DNA of 64,000 nucleotides from Conyzicola nivalis_A (GCF_040548875.1 NZ_JBEPSJ010000002.1:620001-684000), one strand, 5' to 3'; counted from the stretch's first letter, positions 49,212-58,024 are shown. The notes: a model not told the origin generated them from the letters alone. A program made the numbers and translations.

Positions 49212-49231
49212 GCAACGTAGCAGAGCGTTGC
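49212..49231. promoter_or_regulatory. Candidate ROK operator in the divergent importer promoter
   Basis: GCAACG (49212-49217) and CGTTGC (49226-49231) form a perfect inverted repeat with an 8-base centre, midway between the divergent binding-protein and ATPase genes. GTTGCA-type half sites recur at about 49269-49274 and upstream of the ROK gene. Assignment to the ROK protein is inference. Confidence 0.4.
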
Positions 49232-49303
49232 CGTCAAAGGAACGACTTTCTCCGACAAATGTTGAAAGTTGCATTTTGCGCGACAAGTTATGTCTGCCTC
49301 TGC

Positions 49304-49309
49304 TAGATT
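49304..49309 (+). promoter_or_regulatory. -10 box (TAGATT) of leaderless importer ATPase gene
   Basis: TAGATT ends 6 bases before the ATG at 49316; there is no Shine-Dalgarno. Confidence 0.55.
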
Positions 49310-49315
49310 GCCGGA

Positions 49316-50836
49316 ATGATCACTGTCGACCATGGCTCGCCCCTCCTCGAGGTGCGCGGCGTAACCAAGTCCTTCGCTGGCGTCGCCGCCCTCAAGGGCG
49401 TCGATCTGTCGATCGTCCCCGGCGAGGTGCACTGCGTCCTCGGCCAGAACGGCGCGGGCAAGTCCACCCTGATCAAAGTTCTCTCCGGCGCGTACACGCC
49501 CGACGGCGGCGAGCTGATCTGGCAGGGCGAGAGCGTCGAGATCTCCGGTCCGACCGCCGCCCTCCACCTCGGCATCGCGACCATGTACCAGGAGCTCGAC
49601 GTCGTCGACGGTCTCACGATCGCCGAGAACATCTTCCTGGGGCACGAGCTGTCGAACGGCGGCGTGCTCAAGGTGCGCGAGGCGCACAAGCGCACGAAGG
49701 CCATCCTCAAGCGGCTCGGGCACCCCGACCTGTCGCCCTCGCGCGAGGTTGGGTCGCTGTCGCCGGCCAACAAGCAGATTGTCTCGATGGCGAGGGCGCT
49801 CTCCCGCGACATCCGTCTCATCGTCATGGACGAGCCCAGCGCCGTCCTCGACTCCGAAGAGGTCAAGAACCTGTTCCGGGTCGTGCGCGAGCTGACCAAA
49901 GAGGGCATCGCCGTCATCTACATCTCGCACCGGCTGGCCGAGATCCGCGAGATTGGCGACCGCATCACCGTCATCAAAGACGGGCGCACGACGGCGAGCG
50001 GCCTGGAGGTCGCCTCCACCCCCACCGCGCAGCTCATCACGCTGATGACGGGTCGCGACGTCGAGAACGTGTTCCCTCCGGCGGTGCCGATCCCGGATGA
50101 CGCGGCCGAGGTGCTGCGGGTCGAGAACCTGTCCGTCAAGGGCACGTTCGACCCGCTCTCGTTCTCGGTGCGCGCGGGCGAGATCTTCGGACTGGCCGGG
50201 CTCGTCGGCTCGGGTCGCTCCGAGATCCTCGAGACCATCTACGGCGCGTTCAAGCCGTCGACCGGCGAGGTGTACATCCGCGGCACAGCGGTGCGCAGCG
50301 GCTCCGTGCCCGCCGCGGTCGCGCGCGGCATCGGGCTCTCGCCCGAGGAGCGCAAGAGCCAGGGCCTGATCCTCGAGCAGCAGATCTACCGCAACGTCAC
50401 CCTCTCGTCGTTCGGGCGCTTCGCCCGCGGCGTGTTCCTCAATGAGAAGCTCGAGCGTTCGACCGCGCGCGCCCAGCTGGAATCGCTCGAGCTGCGGCCG
50501 GCCGACCCCGACCGCGCGGTGGGCCTGCTCTCCGGAGGCAATCAGCAGAAGGTGATGCTCGCCCGATGGCTCGTGCACGGCACCGACCTGCTGCTGCTCG
50601 ACGAGCCCACCCGCGGCGTCGACGTCGGCGCCCGCGCAGAGATCTACTCGCTCATCCGCCAGCTGTCGGCGGCAGGGACCGCGATCGTCGTGGTCTCGAG
50701 CGAGATCGAAGAAGTACTCGGACTCGCCGACCGCGTTCTCGTGATCGCGGAGGGCGAGACCCTCGCAATTCTCGACGCCCGAGAGATCGACGAGCCGGGC
50801 GTACTCGACCTGGTTATGAAAGGAAGCGCCGAATGA
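49316..50836 (+). CDS. Sugar ABC importer ATPase with two nucleotide-binding domains (RbsA/MglA type)
   Basis: A 506-residue CUT2-class ATPase made of two fused domains. The first has Walker A GQNGAGKST, a degenerate signature SPANKQIV and Walker B LIVMDEPSAVLD. The second has a degenerate Walker A (GLVGSGRSE), an intact LSGGNQQKV signature and LLLLDEPTRGVDVG. One complete and one degenerate ATP site is normal in this family. It energises import through the permease encoded next, with which it overlaps (ATGA). ATG 49316 follows TAGATT by 6 bases. Confidence 0.95.
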   Translation: MITVDHGSPLLEVRGVTKSFAGVAALKGVDLSIVPGEVHCVLGQNGAGKSTLIKVLSGAYTPDGGELIWQGESVEISGPTAALHLGIATMYQELDVVDGLTIAENIFLGHELSNGGVLKVREAHKRTKAILKRLGHPDLSPSREVGSLSPANKQIVSMARALSRDIRLIVMDEPSAVLDSEEVKNLFRVVRELTKEGIAVIYISHRLAEIREIGDRITVIKDGRTTASGLEVASTPTAQLITLMTGRDVENVFPPAVPIPDDAAEVLRVENLSVKGTFDPLSFSVRAGEIFGLAGLVGSGRSEILETIYGAFKPSTGEVYIRGTAVRSGSVPAAVARGIGLSPEERKSQGLILEQQIYRNVTLSSFGRFARGVFLNEKLERSTARAQLESLELRPADPDRAVGLLSGGNQQKVMLARWLVHGTDLLLLDEPTRGVDVGARAEIYSLIRQLSAAGTAIVVVSSEIEEVLGLADRVLVIAEGETLAILDAREIDEPGVLDLVMKGSAE

Positions 50837-51861
50837 GCGATCACACCGCGACATCCACTGGATCCGCCCCCGGCCCCAACCGGGCGTCCGCCGCCGTCAA
50901 GTCGGTGCTCGGCAGCGCTGCCGGGCGCAACATCGGCCTGGTGATCGCGCTCATCGTGCTGATCATCGTCGGCACGGTCACGAGCGGCGACCGGTTCACC
51001 AACATCAACAACGTGCTCACGATCGTGCGGCTCGCGTCGGTGACCGGGGTGCTCGCGATCGGCATGACCTTCGTCATCATCGCCGGCGGGATCGACCTCT
51101 CGGTCGGCTCCGTGCTCGGACTCTCGTCTGTGGTCGCCACACTGGCCGCCGTGCAGGCCGCCGCCGCGTCGTTCTGGCCGCTGATGATCATCGTCGCCCT
51201 CGCGGTCGGACTCGCGGCCGGGGTGATCAACGGCATCATCATCGCCTACGGAAACGTGGTGGCCTTCATGGCCACGTTGGCGATGCTGATAGCCGCGCGC
51301 GGATTCGCCGAGATCCTCTCGAACCGCACCACCCAGACGGTGAAGGTGAAGGGCTTCCTCGAGTTCTCCGACGGCAGCTTCCTCGGCATTCCCACGCTGG
51401 TCTGGATCTTCATCCTGGTCTCGGCCGCCGGTTGGGTTCTGCTCAACCGCACCACCTTCGGCCGCCGCACCGTGGCGATCGGCGGCAACCGCGAGGCGGC
51501 CCGTCTCGCCGGCATCAACGTCAAGCGCCACCTGCTCTACCTGTACGCCCTGAGCGGCCTCACCGCCGGAATCGCCGGAATCATGCTCACGGGACGCACG
51601 ACCTCGGGCACGTCGACGCACGGCACGCTGTACGAGCTCGACGCGATCGCCGCGGTCGTCGTCGGTGGAACGCTGCTGGTCGGCGGTCGGGGCAGCATCG
51701 TCGGCACCGTGCTCGGCATCCTGATCTTCAACGTGCTGACCAACATCTTCACGCAGAACAACCTGAACACCTCGGTGCAGGCCATCACCAAGGGCGCCAT
51801 CATCGTGGTCGCGGTGCTGATCCAGCAGCGCTTCGCCAACCGCGACGTGCGGCGGTCGTAG
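50833..51861 (+). CDS. Sugar ABC importer permease (RbsC type)
   Basis: A 342-residue membrane protein with about eight to ten spans of the BPD_transp_2 family. Signature segments are GMTFVIIAGGIDLSVGSVLG and AIGGNREAARLAGINVK with the ATPase-contact helix, and YELDAIAAVVVGGTLLVGG. A polar 30-residue N-terminus precedes the first span. ATG 50833 overlaps the ATPase stop (ATGA). Together with the ATPase and the divergent lipoprotein it forms a complete ribose/inositol/xylose-type importer. It ends one base before the stop of a converging gene. Confidence 0.93.
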   Translation: MSDHTATSTGSAPGPNRASAAVKSVLGSAAGRNIGLVIALIVLIIVGTVTSGDRFTNINNVLTIVRLASVTGVLAIGMTFVIIAGGIDLSVGSVLGLSSVVATLAAVQAAAASFWPLMIIVALAVGLAAGVINGIIIAYGNVVAFMATLAMLIAARGFAEILSNRTTQTVKVKGFLEFSDGSFLGIPTLVWIFILVSAAGWVLLNRTTFGRRTVAIGGNREAARLAGINVKRHLLYLYALSGLTAGIAGIMLTGRTTSGTSTHGTLYELDAIAAVVVGGTLLVGGRGSIVGTVLGILIFNVLTNIFTQNNLNTSVQAITKGAIIVVAVLIQQRFANRDVRRS

Positions 51862-51862
51862 C

Positions 51863-52333
51863 TCAGGCGTCGACGGCGTGCGTGGCGGCGTGCGTTGCGT
51901 CGGCGGCGGCGTGGAAGAGCCGGAGCGAGCGGTAGCCGAACCCGGCCGCCAACGCTCCGACGACGGCCCCGCCGACCATGAACACCGGGATCACGTCGAT
52001 GACGGCGCCGCCTGGGAAAGCGAACGACACGTTGCTGCCGGAGACCGAGAGGTGCGTCCCGTGGACCCACACCCAGAGGGCGGATGCCACGATCGTGGCG
52101 ACGTAGAGCACGAGCCGCAGAGCGTGCCTAGTGTGTTCGGTCATTCCGTATCCGTTCGTCGGGGCGGGTCGGTAGGCGAGGGTCGACGCGACCGCCCCGA
52201 TCGCGATGTGCCGGGGCGGGATACCGAGCTCCTCGCAACCCGCCAGGTCGGCCAACCACTCTTCGAGCCGTTCCTCGCGGTGCGCGGCGGGCACGGTCGA
52301 CGCCAGACGCCGCACGATCCACTCGGCGTTCAC
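51863..52333 (-). CDS. Membrane protein encoded with a PadR regulator
   Basis: A 156-residue protein. The N-terminal cytoplasmic part VNAEWIVRRLASTVPAAHRE then ERLEEWLADLAGCEELGI is a helical segment common in PadR-linked membrane proteins. Two spans follow (LVLYVATIVASALWVWV and VIPVFMVGGAVVGALAAGF) with the beta-like SVSGSNVSFAFPGGAV between, and a His/Ala-rich tail. GTG 52333 overlaps the padR stop (GTGA), so the two are coupled. Its function is unknown; it may be the target, or a membrane partner, of the PadR protein. Confidence 0.7.
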   Translation of the reverse strand: MNAEWIVRRLASTVPAAHREERLEEWLADLAGCEELGIPPRHIAIGAVASTLAYRPAPTNGYGMTEHTRHALRLVLYVATIVASALWVWVHGTHLSVSGSNVSFAFPGGAVIDVIPVFMVGGAVVGALAAGFGYRSLRLFHAAADATHAATHAVDA

Positions 52334-52650
52334 GCCTGGGCCGTCCTGGGCGAGCGGGAGGCCGGGCGGACCGCCTTCGCGTCCCACGTCGCCAGCGTCG
52401 CCGCGGCTCGATCGGCACCGTCGGCGGTCAACGCGTAGGTTCGGCGGCGCGGGCCGACGCGCTCGTCGTCGTCCTCCCATTCGCCGACGATCCAGCCGGA
52501 GTCTTCGAGTCGCGCGAGGATCGGGTAGATGCTCCCGGGTGCGCGGCCGGTGAGCTTCGCGAGTCGGAGGCCCCACACGGGCTCGTCGCTCTCGAGCAGC
52601 ACGCGGAGAACCGCGACCGTCGGCTGCGTGAGTCGTTGTATCGGATCCAT
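52330..52650 (-). CDS. PadR family transcriptional regulator
   Basis: A 106-residue protein that is essentially one winged-helix PadR domain: TQPTVAVLRVLLESDEPVWG, then RLAKLTGRAPGSIYPILARL and EDSGWIVGEWEDDD, followed by RRTYALTADGADRAAATLA. The long dimerisation helix of classical PadR is short here, as in the PadR-s2 group. ATG 52650 (MDPIQRL) is used, but AAGGGG directly abuts it; an ATG five codons upstream at 52665 is an alternative. TATATA lies nearby at 52665-52670. It regulates the membrane protein gene it overlaps, or its own promoter; the ligand is unknown. Confidence 0.85.
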   Translation of the reverse strand: MDPIQRLTQPTVAVLRVLLESDEPVWGLRLAKLTGRAPGSIYPILARLEDSGWIVGEWEDDDERVGPRRRTYALTADGADRAAATLATWDAKAVRPASRSPRTAQA

Positions 52651-52833
52651 CCCCTTATTCTGCATATATAGGATAGGGAGCGCAAGGGGTGTTGGCGAGC
52701 CGAGTGGCCACTTCGGGCGGTTACCACCGCGGAGGAGTGTGCGCACCTGGCCACCCAGCGCCACCAGGCCGCCCCGCCCGAGCGGCCCGCGTCGGCCGCG
52801 CCGGCCCCGCCGACTACCCTCCCGCGCCACACG

Positions 52834-52892
52834 CCGAGAGTGCACTTGTGCACCTTTCCGGCGCGCAATCGGGGGCACAAGTGCACTCTCGG
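52834..52892. repeat. Perfect 18-base-pair inverted repeat between padR and PBP genes
   Basis: CCGAGAGTGCACTTGTGC (52834-52851) pairs exactly with GCACAAGTGCACTCTCGG (52875-52892), with a 23-base loop. The left arm and its next two bases also contain GTGCACTTGTGCAC, a smaller palindrome. It sits 8 bases beyond the PBP stop and could terminate that operon, but no T tract follows, so it may be a REP-like element. Confidence 0.8.
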
Positions 52893-52899
52893 GGCCCCG

Positions 52900-55479
52900 T
52901 CAGCACCGCGTCGCACCGACCGCGAGCCGCACCTCGTCGCTCGCGCGCACGGCTGCTCCCGCCGCCGGGTTGCTCGACACGACCAGGCCGAGACCGCCCG
53001 GGGCGTTGTCGCCGACAGCGACACAGGTGCGCGCGACCGAGGTGAACCCGGCGGCTGCGAGCGTCGCGGCGGCGGCGGACGGGTCGACGGATGTCACGTC
53101 GGGCACGAGCCTCAGGGCGCCGTTGCTCGTGACCACGGTCACCGCCTGCCCGCGCGACAGCACCGCGCCCGCGCCGGGCGTCGTGACCGCCACGACACCC
53201 GCGGGCAGCATCGAGTCGGCCTGCCCGCCGTCGGTGTAACCGAGCCCGAACCCGCCCAGGATGGATCTCGCGTTGTCGACGGTTCCGCCGACGAGGTCGG
53301 GCAGGGTCGCGCCCGTGCCGGAGATCAGCTTCGGCGCGGGAGCGTCGAACGCGGCGCCGGGATAGAGCGCGTTCGCAGCCGCATTGATCGGCTTGGCGAT
53401 GAGGTGCCGGTTGTTGATGCCGCCCGGATAGCGGGTCACCGCGAACTTTCCGCTCACGTTGCCGAACCAGACCGCTGTGGTCACGGCGGTCGTCGAGCTC
53501 ATCAGCCAGGTCTGGTCGAAGTCGTCGGTCGTGCCGGTCTTGCCGAAGATCGGCACGCCGTCTTTCGGGTTCACGGCGTAGCGCTTCATCGCGTTGGCGA
53601 GGGCGTGCACGGTCGTCGCGGCCACCTCGGGGTCGATCGCGGCCGAGCAGCGCTGTGCCTGCCCCGCTACCGACTGGCCGGCCGAGTCGGTCATGCGGTC
53701 GATGGCGACAGGGGCGCAGTAGGTGCCGTGGTTCGCTATGCCGGCGTAGGCGGCCGCCATGGTGAGCGGGGCGATCACGTTGGTGCCGATGATCGCCGAG
53801 GGGTTGGAGCCGAGCCTGTTCTCGACGATGTCGGTCGTCGCGGGGTCGTCGACGTCGTTGGCCGGGTGCACCCCGAGGGCCGTCGCGATGCGCTTGGTCT
53901 CGCACTGGTCGAGCTGGAGTCCCATCGAGACATACGCCCCGTTGATCGACGCCGCGGTCGCATCCATCACGGTCCGGCTTCCCCGCTCTCCCGACGAGTT
54001 CTTGAACGGCCACGGACCGCCGAACGGACCGTCTTCGACTCCCCCGCCGTTCGCACTGTTCGGGCAGCTGTTCGCGAAGGCCGCCTGCTGCACCGTTCGG
54101 CCGTTGCCGTCGACGACCTCGTTCAGCCCGTGCCCGCTCTGCAGCCAGTTGATGAGAGTGAAGACCTTGTAGGTCGACCCGATCTGAAACCCCCGCGAGC
54201 CGCCGTTCGGCCGGTCGGTGTTGTAGTTCACGCTCGTCGTTCCCGGCCCTCCGCCGACAGCCGTGTTGTCGAATCCGGTGTTCTGCGCCATGGCGAGGAT
54301 GCGGCCGGTTCCCGGCTGCACGGACACCGCGGATGCGCCCAACGCGAACCGCGCCTCCGCCGCGGGCGCTCTGGCTGCCACGGCGTCCTGGGCCGCGGTC
54401 TGCAGGCGCAGGTCGAGGGTCGTGTACACCGTGAACCCGCCGATCTTCCACGCCTCGGCGCGTTCTGCCGGCGACGAGCCGAGCGTCTCCAGCTCCGGCA
54501 CGAGAGTGGTGACGTAGTCGCAGAAGAACCGGGCGTACGGATGCGCCGCGATGCACCCGTTCGCGTAGGGCGCCAGCACGACGGTCGTGGGGTCGACCGG
54601 CACCGCGAGCGCCTCGTCGAGCTGCTCGCGGGTGATCATCTTCTCGACGAACATGTTGCGCAGGATCACGTCGCGGCGCTCGAGATTCGCGGCGTGGTTG
54701 GCGGGATCGTCGAGGCCGCGGGCCCCGGGCTCCTGCACGATCGCGATCAGGCTCGCGGCCTGCGCGAGTGTCACGTCGAGGGCGGAGACGCCGTAGTAGC
54801 GCTGCGCCGCCGCCTCCACGCCGTAGTTGTTGCCGCCGAAGCCCGCGATGTTGAGGTAGGCGAGAAGGATCTGCTCCTTCGTGTACCGCTTCTCCAACCC
54901 GATCGCGAGTTTCATCTCCCGGATCTTGCGGTCGGGCGTGCCGGCTTGCGCGGCGTCTATGCCCGCCTTGCGAGCCTCGGCGGTGGGCTGCTGCAGCGCG
55001 GCCTGGATCGCGATGTTCTTCACGAGCTGCATCGACAGGGTCGAGGCGCCGCTCTGCGAAGTGCCCGTGGCGTTGCCGACGGCCGCCCTCAGAACTCCCT
55101 GCAGGTCGACGCCGCCGTGATCGTAGAACCGGCGGTCCTCGCCGGCGATCGTCGCGTCCCTGAGGAACGGCGAGACCTCTTCGGCGGTGACCTCCTCGCG
55201 GTTCTGGTCGTAGACCTGGGCGATGCGCTCGTAGCTGTACGTGCCGTCGGCGTTCACGCCGTTGATCGCGAAGATCTCGTTCTTCTGCGGCTGGTCGCCG
55301 ATCTCGATGAACTCGGGCAGGCTGTCGAAGATTCCGATGGCGTTCGATGCGGTCACGCCGGTCACGGCCATGAGCGGGGTCACCATGACGGTGACGAGCA
55401 GTCCGGCGACGACGCTCAGGCCGACGAAGCCGCACAGTGCGCGGAGAACGCCCAGCGGGCGGTGTTTCTGGGCAGGCAA
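52900..55479 (-). CDS. Bifunctional class A penicillin-binding protein with PASTA domains
   Basis: An 859-residue cell-wall synthase. One N-terminal span (VVAGLLVTVMVTPLMAVTGV) precedes the glycosyltransferase domain with EDRRFYDHGG and GASTLSMQLVKN. The transpeptidase domain has SxxK (GSTYK), SxN (SING) and KTG (GKTGTTDDF). Two PASTA repeats close the protein (LPDLVGGTVDNARSILGGFG and LVPDVTSVDPSAAAATLAA). It polymerises and crosslinks peptidoglycan outside the membrane; PASTA domains sense muropeptides or beta-lactams. The start is TTG 55479, seven bases after GAGAGG. It is last in a run beginning with a sigma factor and a beta-lactamase, with a 102-base gap before it. Confidence 0.92.
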   Translation of the reverse strand: MPAQKHRPLGVLRALCGFVGLSVVAGLLVTVMVTPLMAVTGVTASNAIGIFDSLPEFIEIGDQPQKNEIFAINGVNADGTYSYERIAQVYDQNREEVTAEEVSPFLRDATIAGEDRRFYDHGGVDLQGVLRAAVGNATGTSQSGASTLSMQLVKNIAIQAALQQPTAEARKAGIDAAQAGTPDRKIREMKLAIGLEKRYTKEQILLAYLNIAGFGGNNYGVEAAAQRYYGVSALDVTLAQAASLIAIVQEPGARGLDDPANHAANLERRDVILRNMFVEKMITREQLDEALAVPVDPTTVVLAPYANGCIAAHPYARFFCDYVTTLVPELETLGSSPAERAEAWKIGGFTVYTTLDLRLQTAAQDAVAARAPAAEARFALGASAVSVQPGTGRILAMAQNTGFDNTAVGGGPGTTSVNYNTDRPNGGSRGFQIGSTYKVFTLINWLQSGHGLNEVVDGNGRTVQQAAFANSCPNSANGGGVEDGPFGGPWPFKNSSGERGSRTVMDATAASINGAYVSMGLQLDQCETKRIATALGVHPANDVDDPATTDIVENRLGSNPSAIIGTNVIAPLTMAAAYAGIANHGTYCAPVAIDRMTDSAGQSVAGQAQRCSAAIDPEVAATTVHALANAMKRYAVNPKDGVPIFGKTGTTDDFDQTWLMSSTTAVTTAVWFGNVSGKFAVTRYPGGINNRHLIAKPINAAANALYPGAAFDAPAPKLISGTGATLPDLVGGTVDNARSILGGFGLGYTDGGQADSMLPAGVVAVTTPGAGAVLSRGQAVTVVTSNGALRLVPDVTSVDPSAAAATLAAAGFTSVARTCVAVGDNAPGGLGLVVSSNPAAGAAVRASDEVRLAVGATRC

Positions 55480-55581
55480 ATCAGTACCTCTCGGTCGGGG
55501 GTGCGCGCCGGCGGGGCGCGTGAAGGCACGCGGCGGGGCCGCGGCGGGTGGGACGGGGTGGGGCGGATGCCTCGGGCGGGT

Positions 55582-56502
55582 CTAGCCCAGGGCGGTGACG
55601 ACGGCCGTCGCGGCTCGTGCGATCAGCGCGTCGTAGCGTTCGGCTCCCGGCGAGTCGCGGGTCGACATGATCGCCATCACGATCGGCTCGCGGCCGGGCG
55701 GCCAGACGATCGCGATGTCGTTGCGCACGCCATACCCCCCGCTGCCGGTCTTGTCGCCGACTACCCAGTCGGCGGGGACGCCGGCCCTGATGAGATTCGC
55801 GCCCGTGGTATTCGCTTTGAGCATCTCGATCAGGACCGCCTGCTTGTCGGCGCTCATCGCGTCGCCGAGTGCGAACTCCCTGAGGTCGGTCGCGAAGGCG
55901 CGAGGGCTGGTCGTGTCGCGGGGGTCTCCCGGCACGGCGTCGTTCAGCCCGGCCTCCCACCGTTCCGCGCGCGTCGTGTCGTCGCCGATCGCGGCAAGCG
56001 CGGCGTCGAATCCGCCCGGTCCGCCGAGCTCGTCGAGCAGCAGGTTTCCGGCCGTGTTGTCGCTGAAGCGCACGGCGGCGTCCGCGATCTCGATCAGGGT
56101 CATCCCGCTGTCGATCCTCAGCTCGGTGACGGGCGAGTAGGTGATGAGGTCGTCGCTCGTGAAGGTGACGACCCGCTGCATCCCGGCTGCGGTGTTCTTC
56201 TGCAGCACCGCCGCCGCCGCGAGGGCCTTGAACGTGGAGGCGTATGCGAACCTCTCGTCGGCTCGGAACGACACCTCGGCGCCTGTCGCCGTGTCGATCG
56301 CGTAGACGCCGAGGCGTGCGTCGAATTCGGTCTCGAGTGCTTCGAACTCGCCGGCATACGGTGCGACGGTCGGCGCGGGCGACGGCGCCTGCGTCGGTTC
56401 AGTCGCGGGTGGCGCGAGATCGGGGGCCGCGGCGGTGCACCCGGTGAGCGCGACGAGCAGGGTGAGCGCCGAGGCCGCCGCCACCGTTCTCGCGGGCGTC
56501 AT
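55582..56502 (-). CDS. Class A beta-lactamase, lipoprotein
   Basis: A 306-residue serine beta-lactamase. The signal and lipobox (LLVALTGC) predict a lipid-anchored exported enzyme, followed by a Pro/Ala-rich linker to about residue 48. Catalytic motifs are complete: S89-T-F-K92, S147-D-N149, E183 in the omega loop (WEAGLN) and K251-T-G (DKTGSGGYG). It hydrolyses penicillins and possibly cephalosporins. ATG 56502 overlaps the stop of the CU044_5270-type gene (ATGA), so its translation depends on that operon. Actinobacterial environmental beta-lactamases of this class are common; linkage to a sigma factor and a PBP is less so. Confidence 0.93.
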   Translation of the reverse strand: MTPARTVAAASALTLLVALTGCTAAAPDLAPPATEPTQAPSPAPTVAPYAGEFEALETEFDARLGVYAIDTATGAEVSFRADERFAYASTFKALAAAAVLQKNTAAGMQRVVTFTSDDLITYSPVTELRIDSGMTLIEIADAAVRFSDNTAGNLLLDELGGPGGFDAALAAIGDDTTRAERWEAGLNDAVPGDPRDTTSPRAFATDLREFALGDAMSADKQAVLIEMLKANTTGANLIRAGVPADWVVGDKTGSGGYGVRNDIAIVWPPGREPIVMAIMSTRDSPGAERYDALIARAATAVVTALG

Positions 56503-57452
56503 CGCGCCACCCGGTCGACGACCGAGGCGGTGAGCGCCGTGTACTCGAGGGTGGTGCCTGCGGGGATCTCCCCGACTCCGTTCACTGACACGATGCGCAC
56601 TCCGATGAATTCTCCCGTTGCCGGGTCGACGATGATCTCCTGGCGGCTGGCTCCGTCTGCCGTCGCCAGGCCGATGGCCGTTCCGCGCCGATCGTCGAGC
56701 GTCGTCTGCTGCTCGGTGATGACCACCGACGGCATCAGCGCGAGCGCCTCGTAGAGCGCGGCGCGCAGGTCCGACTTCACGGTTCCGCTGCGCAGCAGAT
56801 CGACGACGTGGGCGAAGACGTTCTCGTCGCTCGACCCCGCCTGATAGCGGAAGTCGACCAGGTAGTCGAGCAGGGCCCGGGGGTCGCGCGGCATCAGCGA
56901 CAGGTCTTCGACGGGACGCGTCGCATCGGGCTCGGCGACCACCACGCGTGGCGCGTCGGTCGCGGCTTCGGCCGCGCGCTTGCGGTCCCGGGCGGCGAAC
57001 GCCTCGGCCCCGGCGCCGAAGAACACGGTGGGTTCGACATACGTCGTCATCTCGATGGGTCGGGCGCCGTCGTCTGCGGGGATGAAGGTCTCCCGCACCC
57101 GTGCGTCGAGGTACCCGATGGTCGACTCGGGCCGCCCGTCGAGTGACGTGGTCGCCAGGAACGCCGCCGTCGTCGCGAGCTTGAGGAACTGGCCGTCTGC
57201 GACGGTCGGATCGTTGGCGGCCTTCGCCGCCGTGCGCAGCATGGTCGACGCCTCCGCCGAGGGATCGGCGGGACCGGCCGACGGGGGGAGCGCGACCACC
57301 GCGGCCACCACTGCCGCGATCGCGCCGAGGGCGAGGGCGCCGATGCCGACACGGCGCACGGTGCGGCGGGGCTTGAGCTCGGCTTCGACGGCGGCGACGA
57401 GAATCCCCCGCGTAGCGAGCAGCTGCGCGGGCTCCAGCTTCGGTTCGGTCAT
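56499..57452 (-). CDS. CU044_5270-family protein, probable membrane partner of the ECF sigma factor
   Basis: A 317-residue protein with a short cytoplasmic N-terminus (about 1-32), one span (IGALALGAIAAVVAAVVAL) and a long extracytoplasmic domain. The outside part has DGQFLKLATTAAFLATTSLD, MPRDPRALLDYLVDFRY and IIVDPATGEFIGVRIVSVNG, typical of CU044_5270 proteins that follow ECF sigma genes in actinobacteria. It resembles an anti-sigma factor in topology, but no zinc-binding HxxxCxxC motif is present. ATG 57452 overlaps the sigma gene stop (ATGA). It may relay an envelope signal; that role is inferred from position. Confidence 0.75.
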   Translation of the reverse strand: MTEPKLEPAQLLATRGILVAAVEAELKPRRTVRRVGIGALALGAIAAVVAAVVALPPSAGPADPSAEASTMLRTAAKAANDPTVADGQFLKLATTAAFLATTSLDGRPESTIGYLDARVRETFIPADDGARPIEMTTYVEPTVFFGAGAEAFAARDRKRAAEAATDAPRVVVAEPDATRPVEDLSLMPRDPRALLDYLVDFRYQAGSSDENVFAHVVDLLRSGTVKSDLRAALYEALALMPSVVITEQQTTLDDRRGTAIGLATADGASRQEIIVDPATGEFIGVRIVSVNGVGEIPAGTTLEYTALTASVVDRVAR

Positions 57453-58024
57453 CTCGCGTTCCCTTCCAGTGCTTCGGTCAGTGGCGTGCCGGGCCGTGTT
57501 CCTTCGAGACGGTCGGCGAGCGCCCGCTTGGCGAAGTGCAGGCGTGACTTCACGGTGCCGACCGGGATGCGCAGCACCCGAGCGGCATCCGCGACCGGCA
57601 GTCCCTCGATGATGCACAGTGTCACCACCAGGCGATGGCCGTGCGACAGGGTGCGCAGCGCGCCCAGCGCCGGACCGTCGTCGAGCCCCTCGGCGGGATC
57701 CGGCACGTCCTGGGCGGGCGGAACCCGCTCGATCAGGTCGCGGTAGCGTCTCGCGGCGCGCGAGATGTTCTGGGCGGCATGCGTGGCGGTGACGAGCAGC
57801 CAGGGGAGCAGCGAGTCGTCGACGAAGCGCACCGTCGCCCGTTTGCGCCACGCCTCCAGGAAGGTGACCGCCACGACGTCCTTCGCGTCGTCGAGCGACG
57901 GCACGAGAGCGAGACTGTGGCGGAACACCCTGTGCTGGTGTCGGTCGAAGATCGTGGCGAACCCTTCGCCGTCGCCGGTGAGCGCGAGACGCCAGTATTC
58001 GGCGTCGGTCGTGTTCGTGCTCAT
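57449..58024 (-). CDS. ECF RNA polymerase sigma factor
   Basis: A 191-residue extracytoplasmic-function sigma factor with sigma2 (FATIFDRHQHRVFRHSLALV then AKDVVAVTFLEAWRKR) and sigma4 (LPVADAARVLRIPVGTVKSR), no C-terminal extension. It would direct transcription of its own operon (CU044_5270 protein, beta-lactamase, and perhaps the PBP). ATG 58024 (MSTNTTD) is chosen; GACAAT ends 6 bases upstream and could be the -10 box of a leaderless mRNA, while a TTG six codons earlier is possible. It diverges from the NADH dehydrogenase gene across 172 bases. Confidence 0.9.
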   Translation of the reverse strand: MSTNTTDAEYWRLALTGDGEGFATIFDRHQHRVFRHSLALVPSLDDAKDVVAVTFLEAWRKRATVRFVDDSLLPWLLVTATHAAQNISRAARRYRDLIERVPPAQDVPDPAEGLDDGPALGALRTLSHGHRLVVTLCIIEGLPVADAARVLRIPVGTVKSRLHFAKRALADRLEGTRPGTPLTEALEGNAR

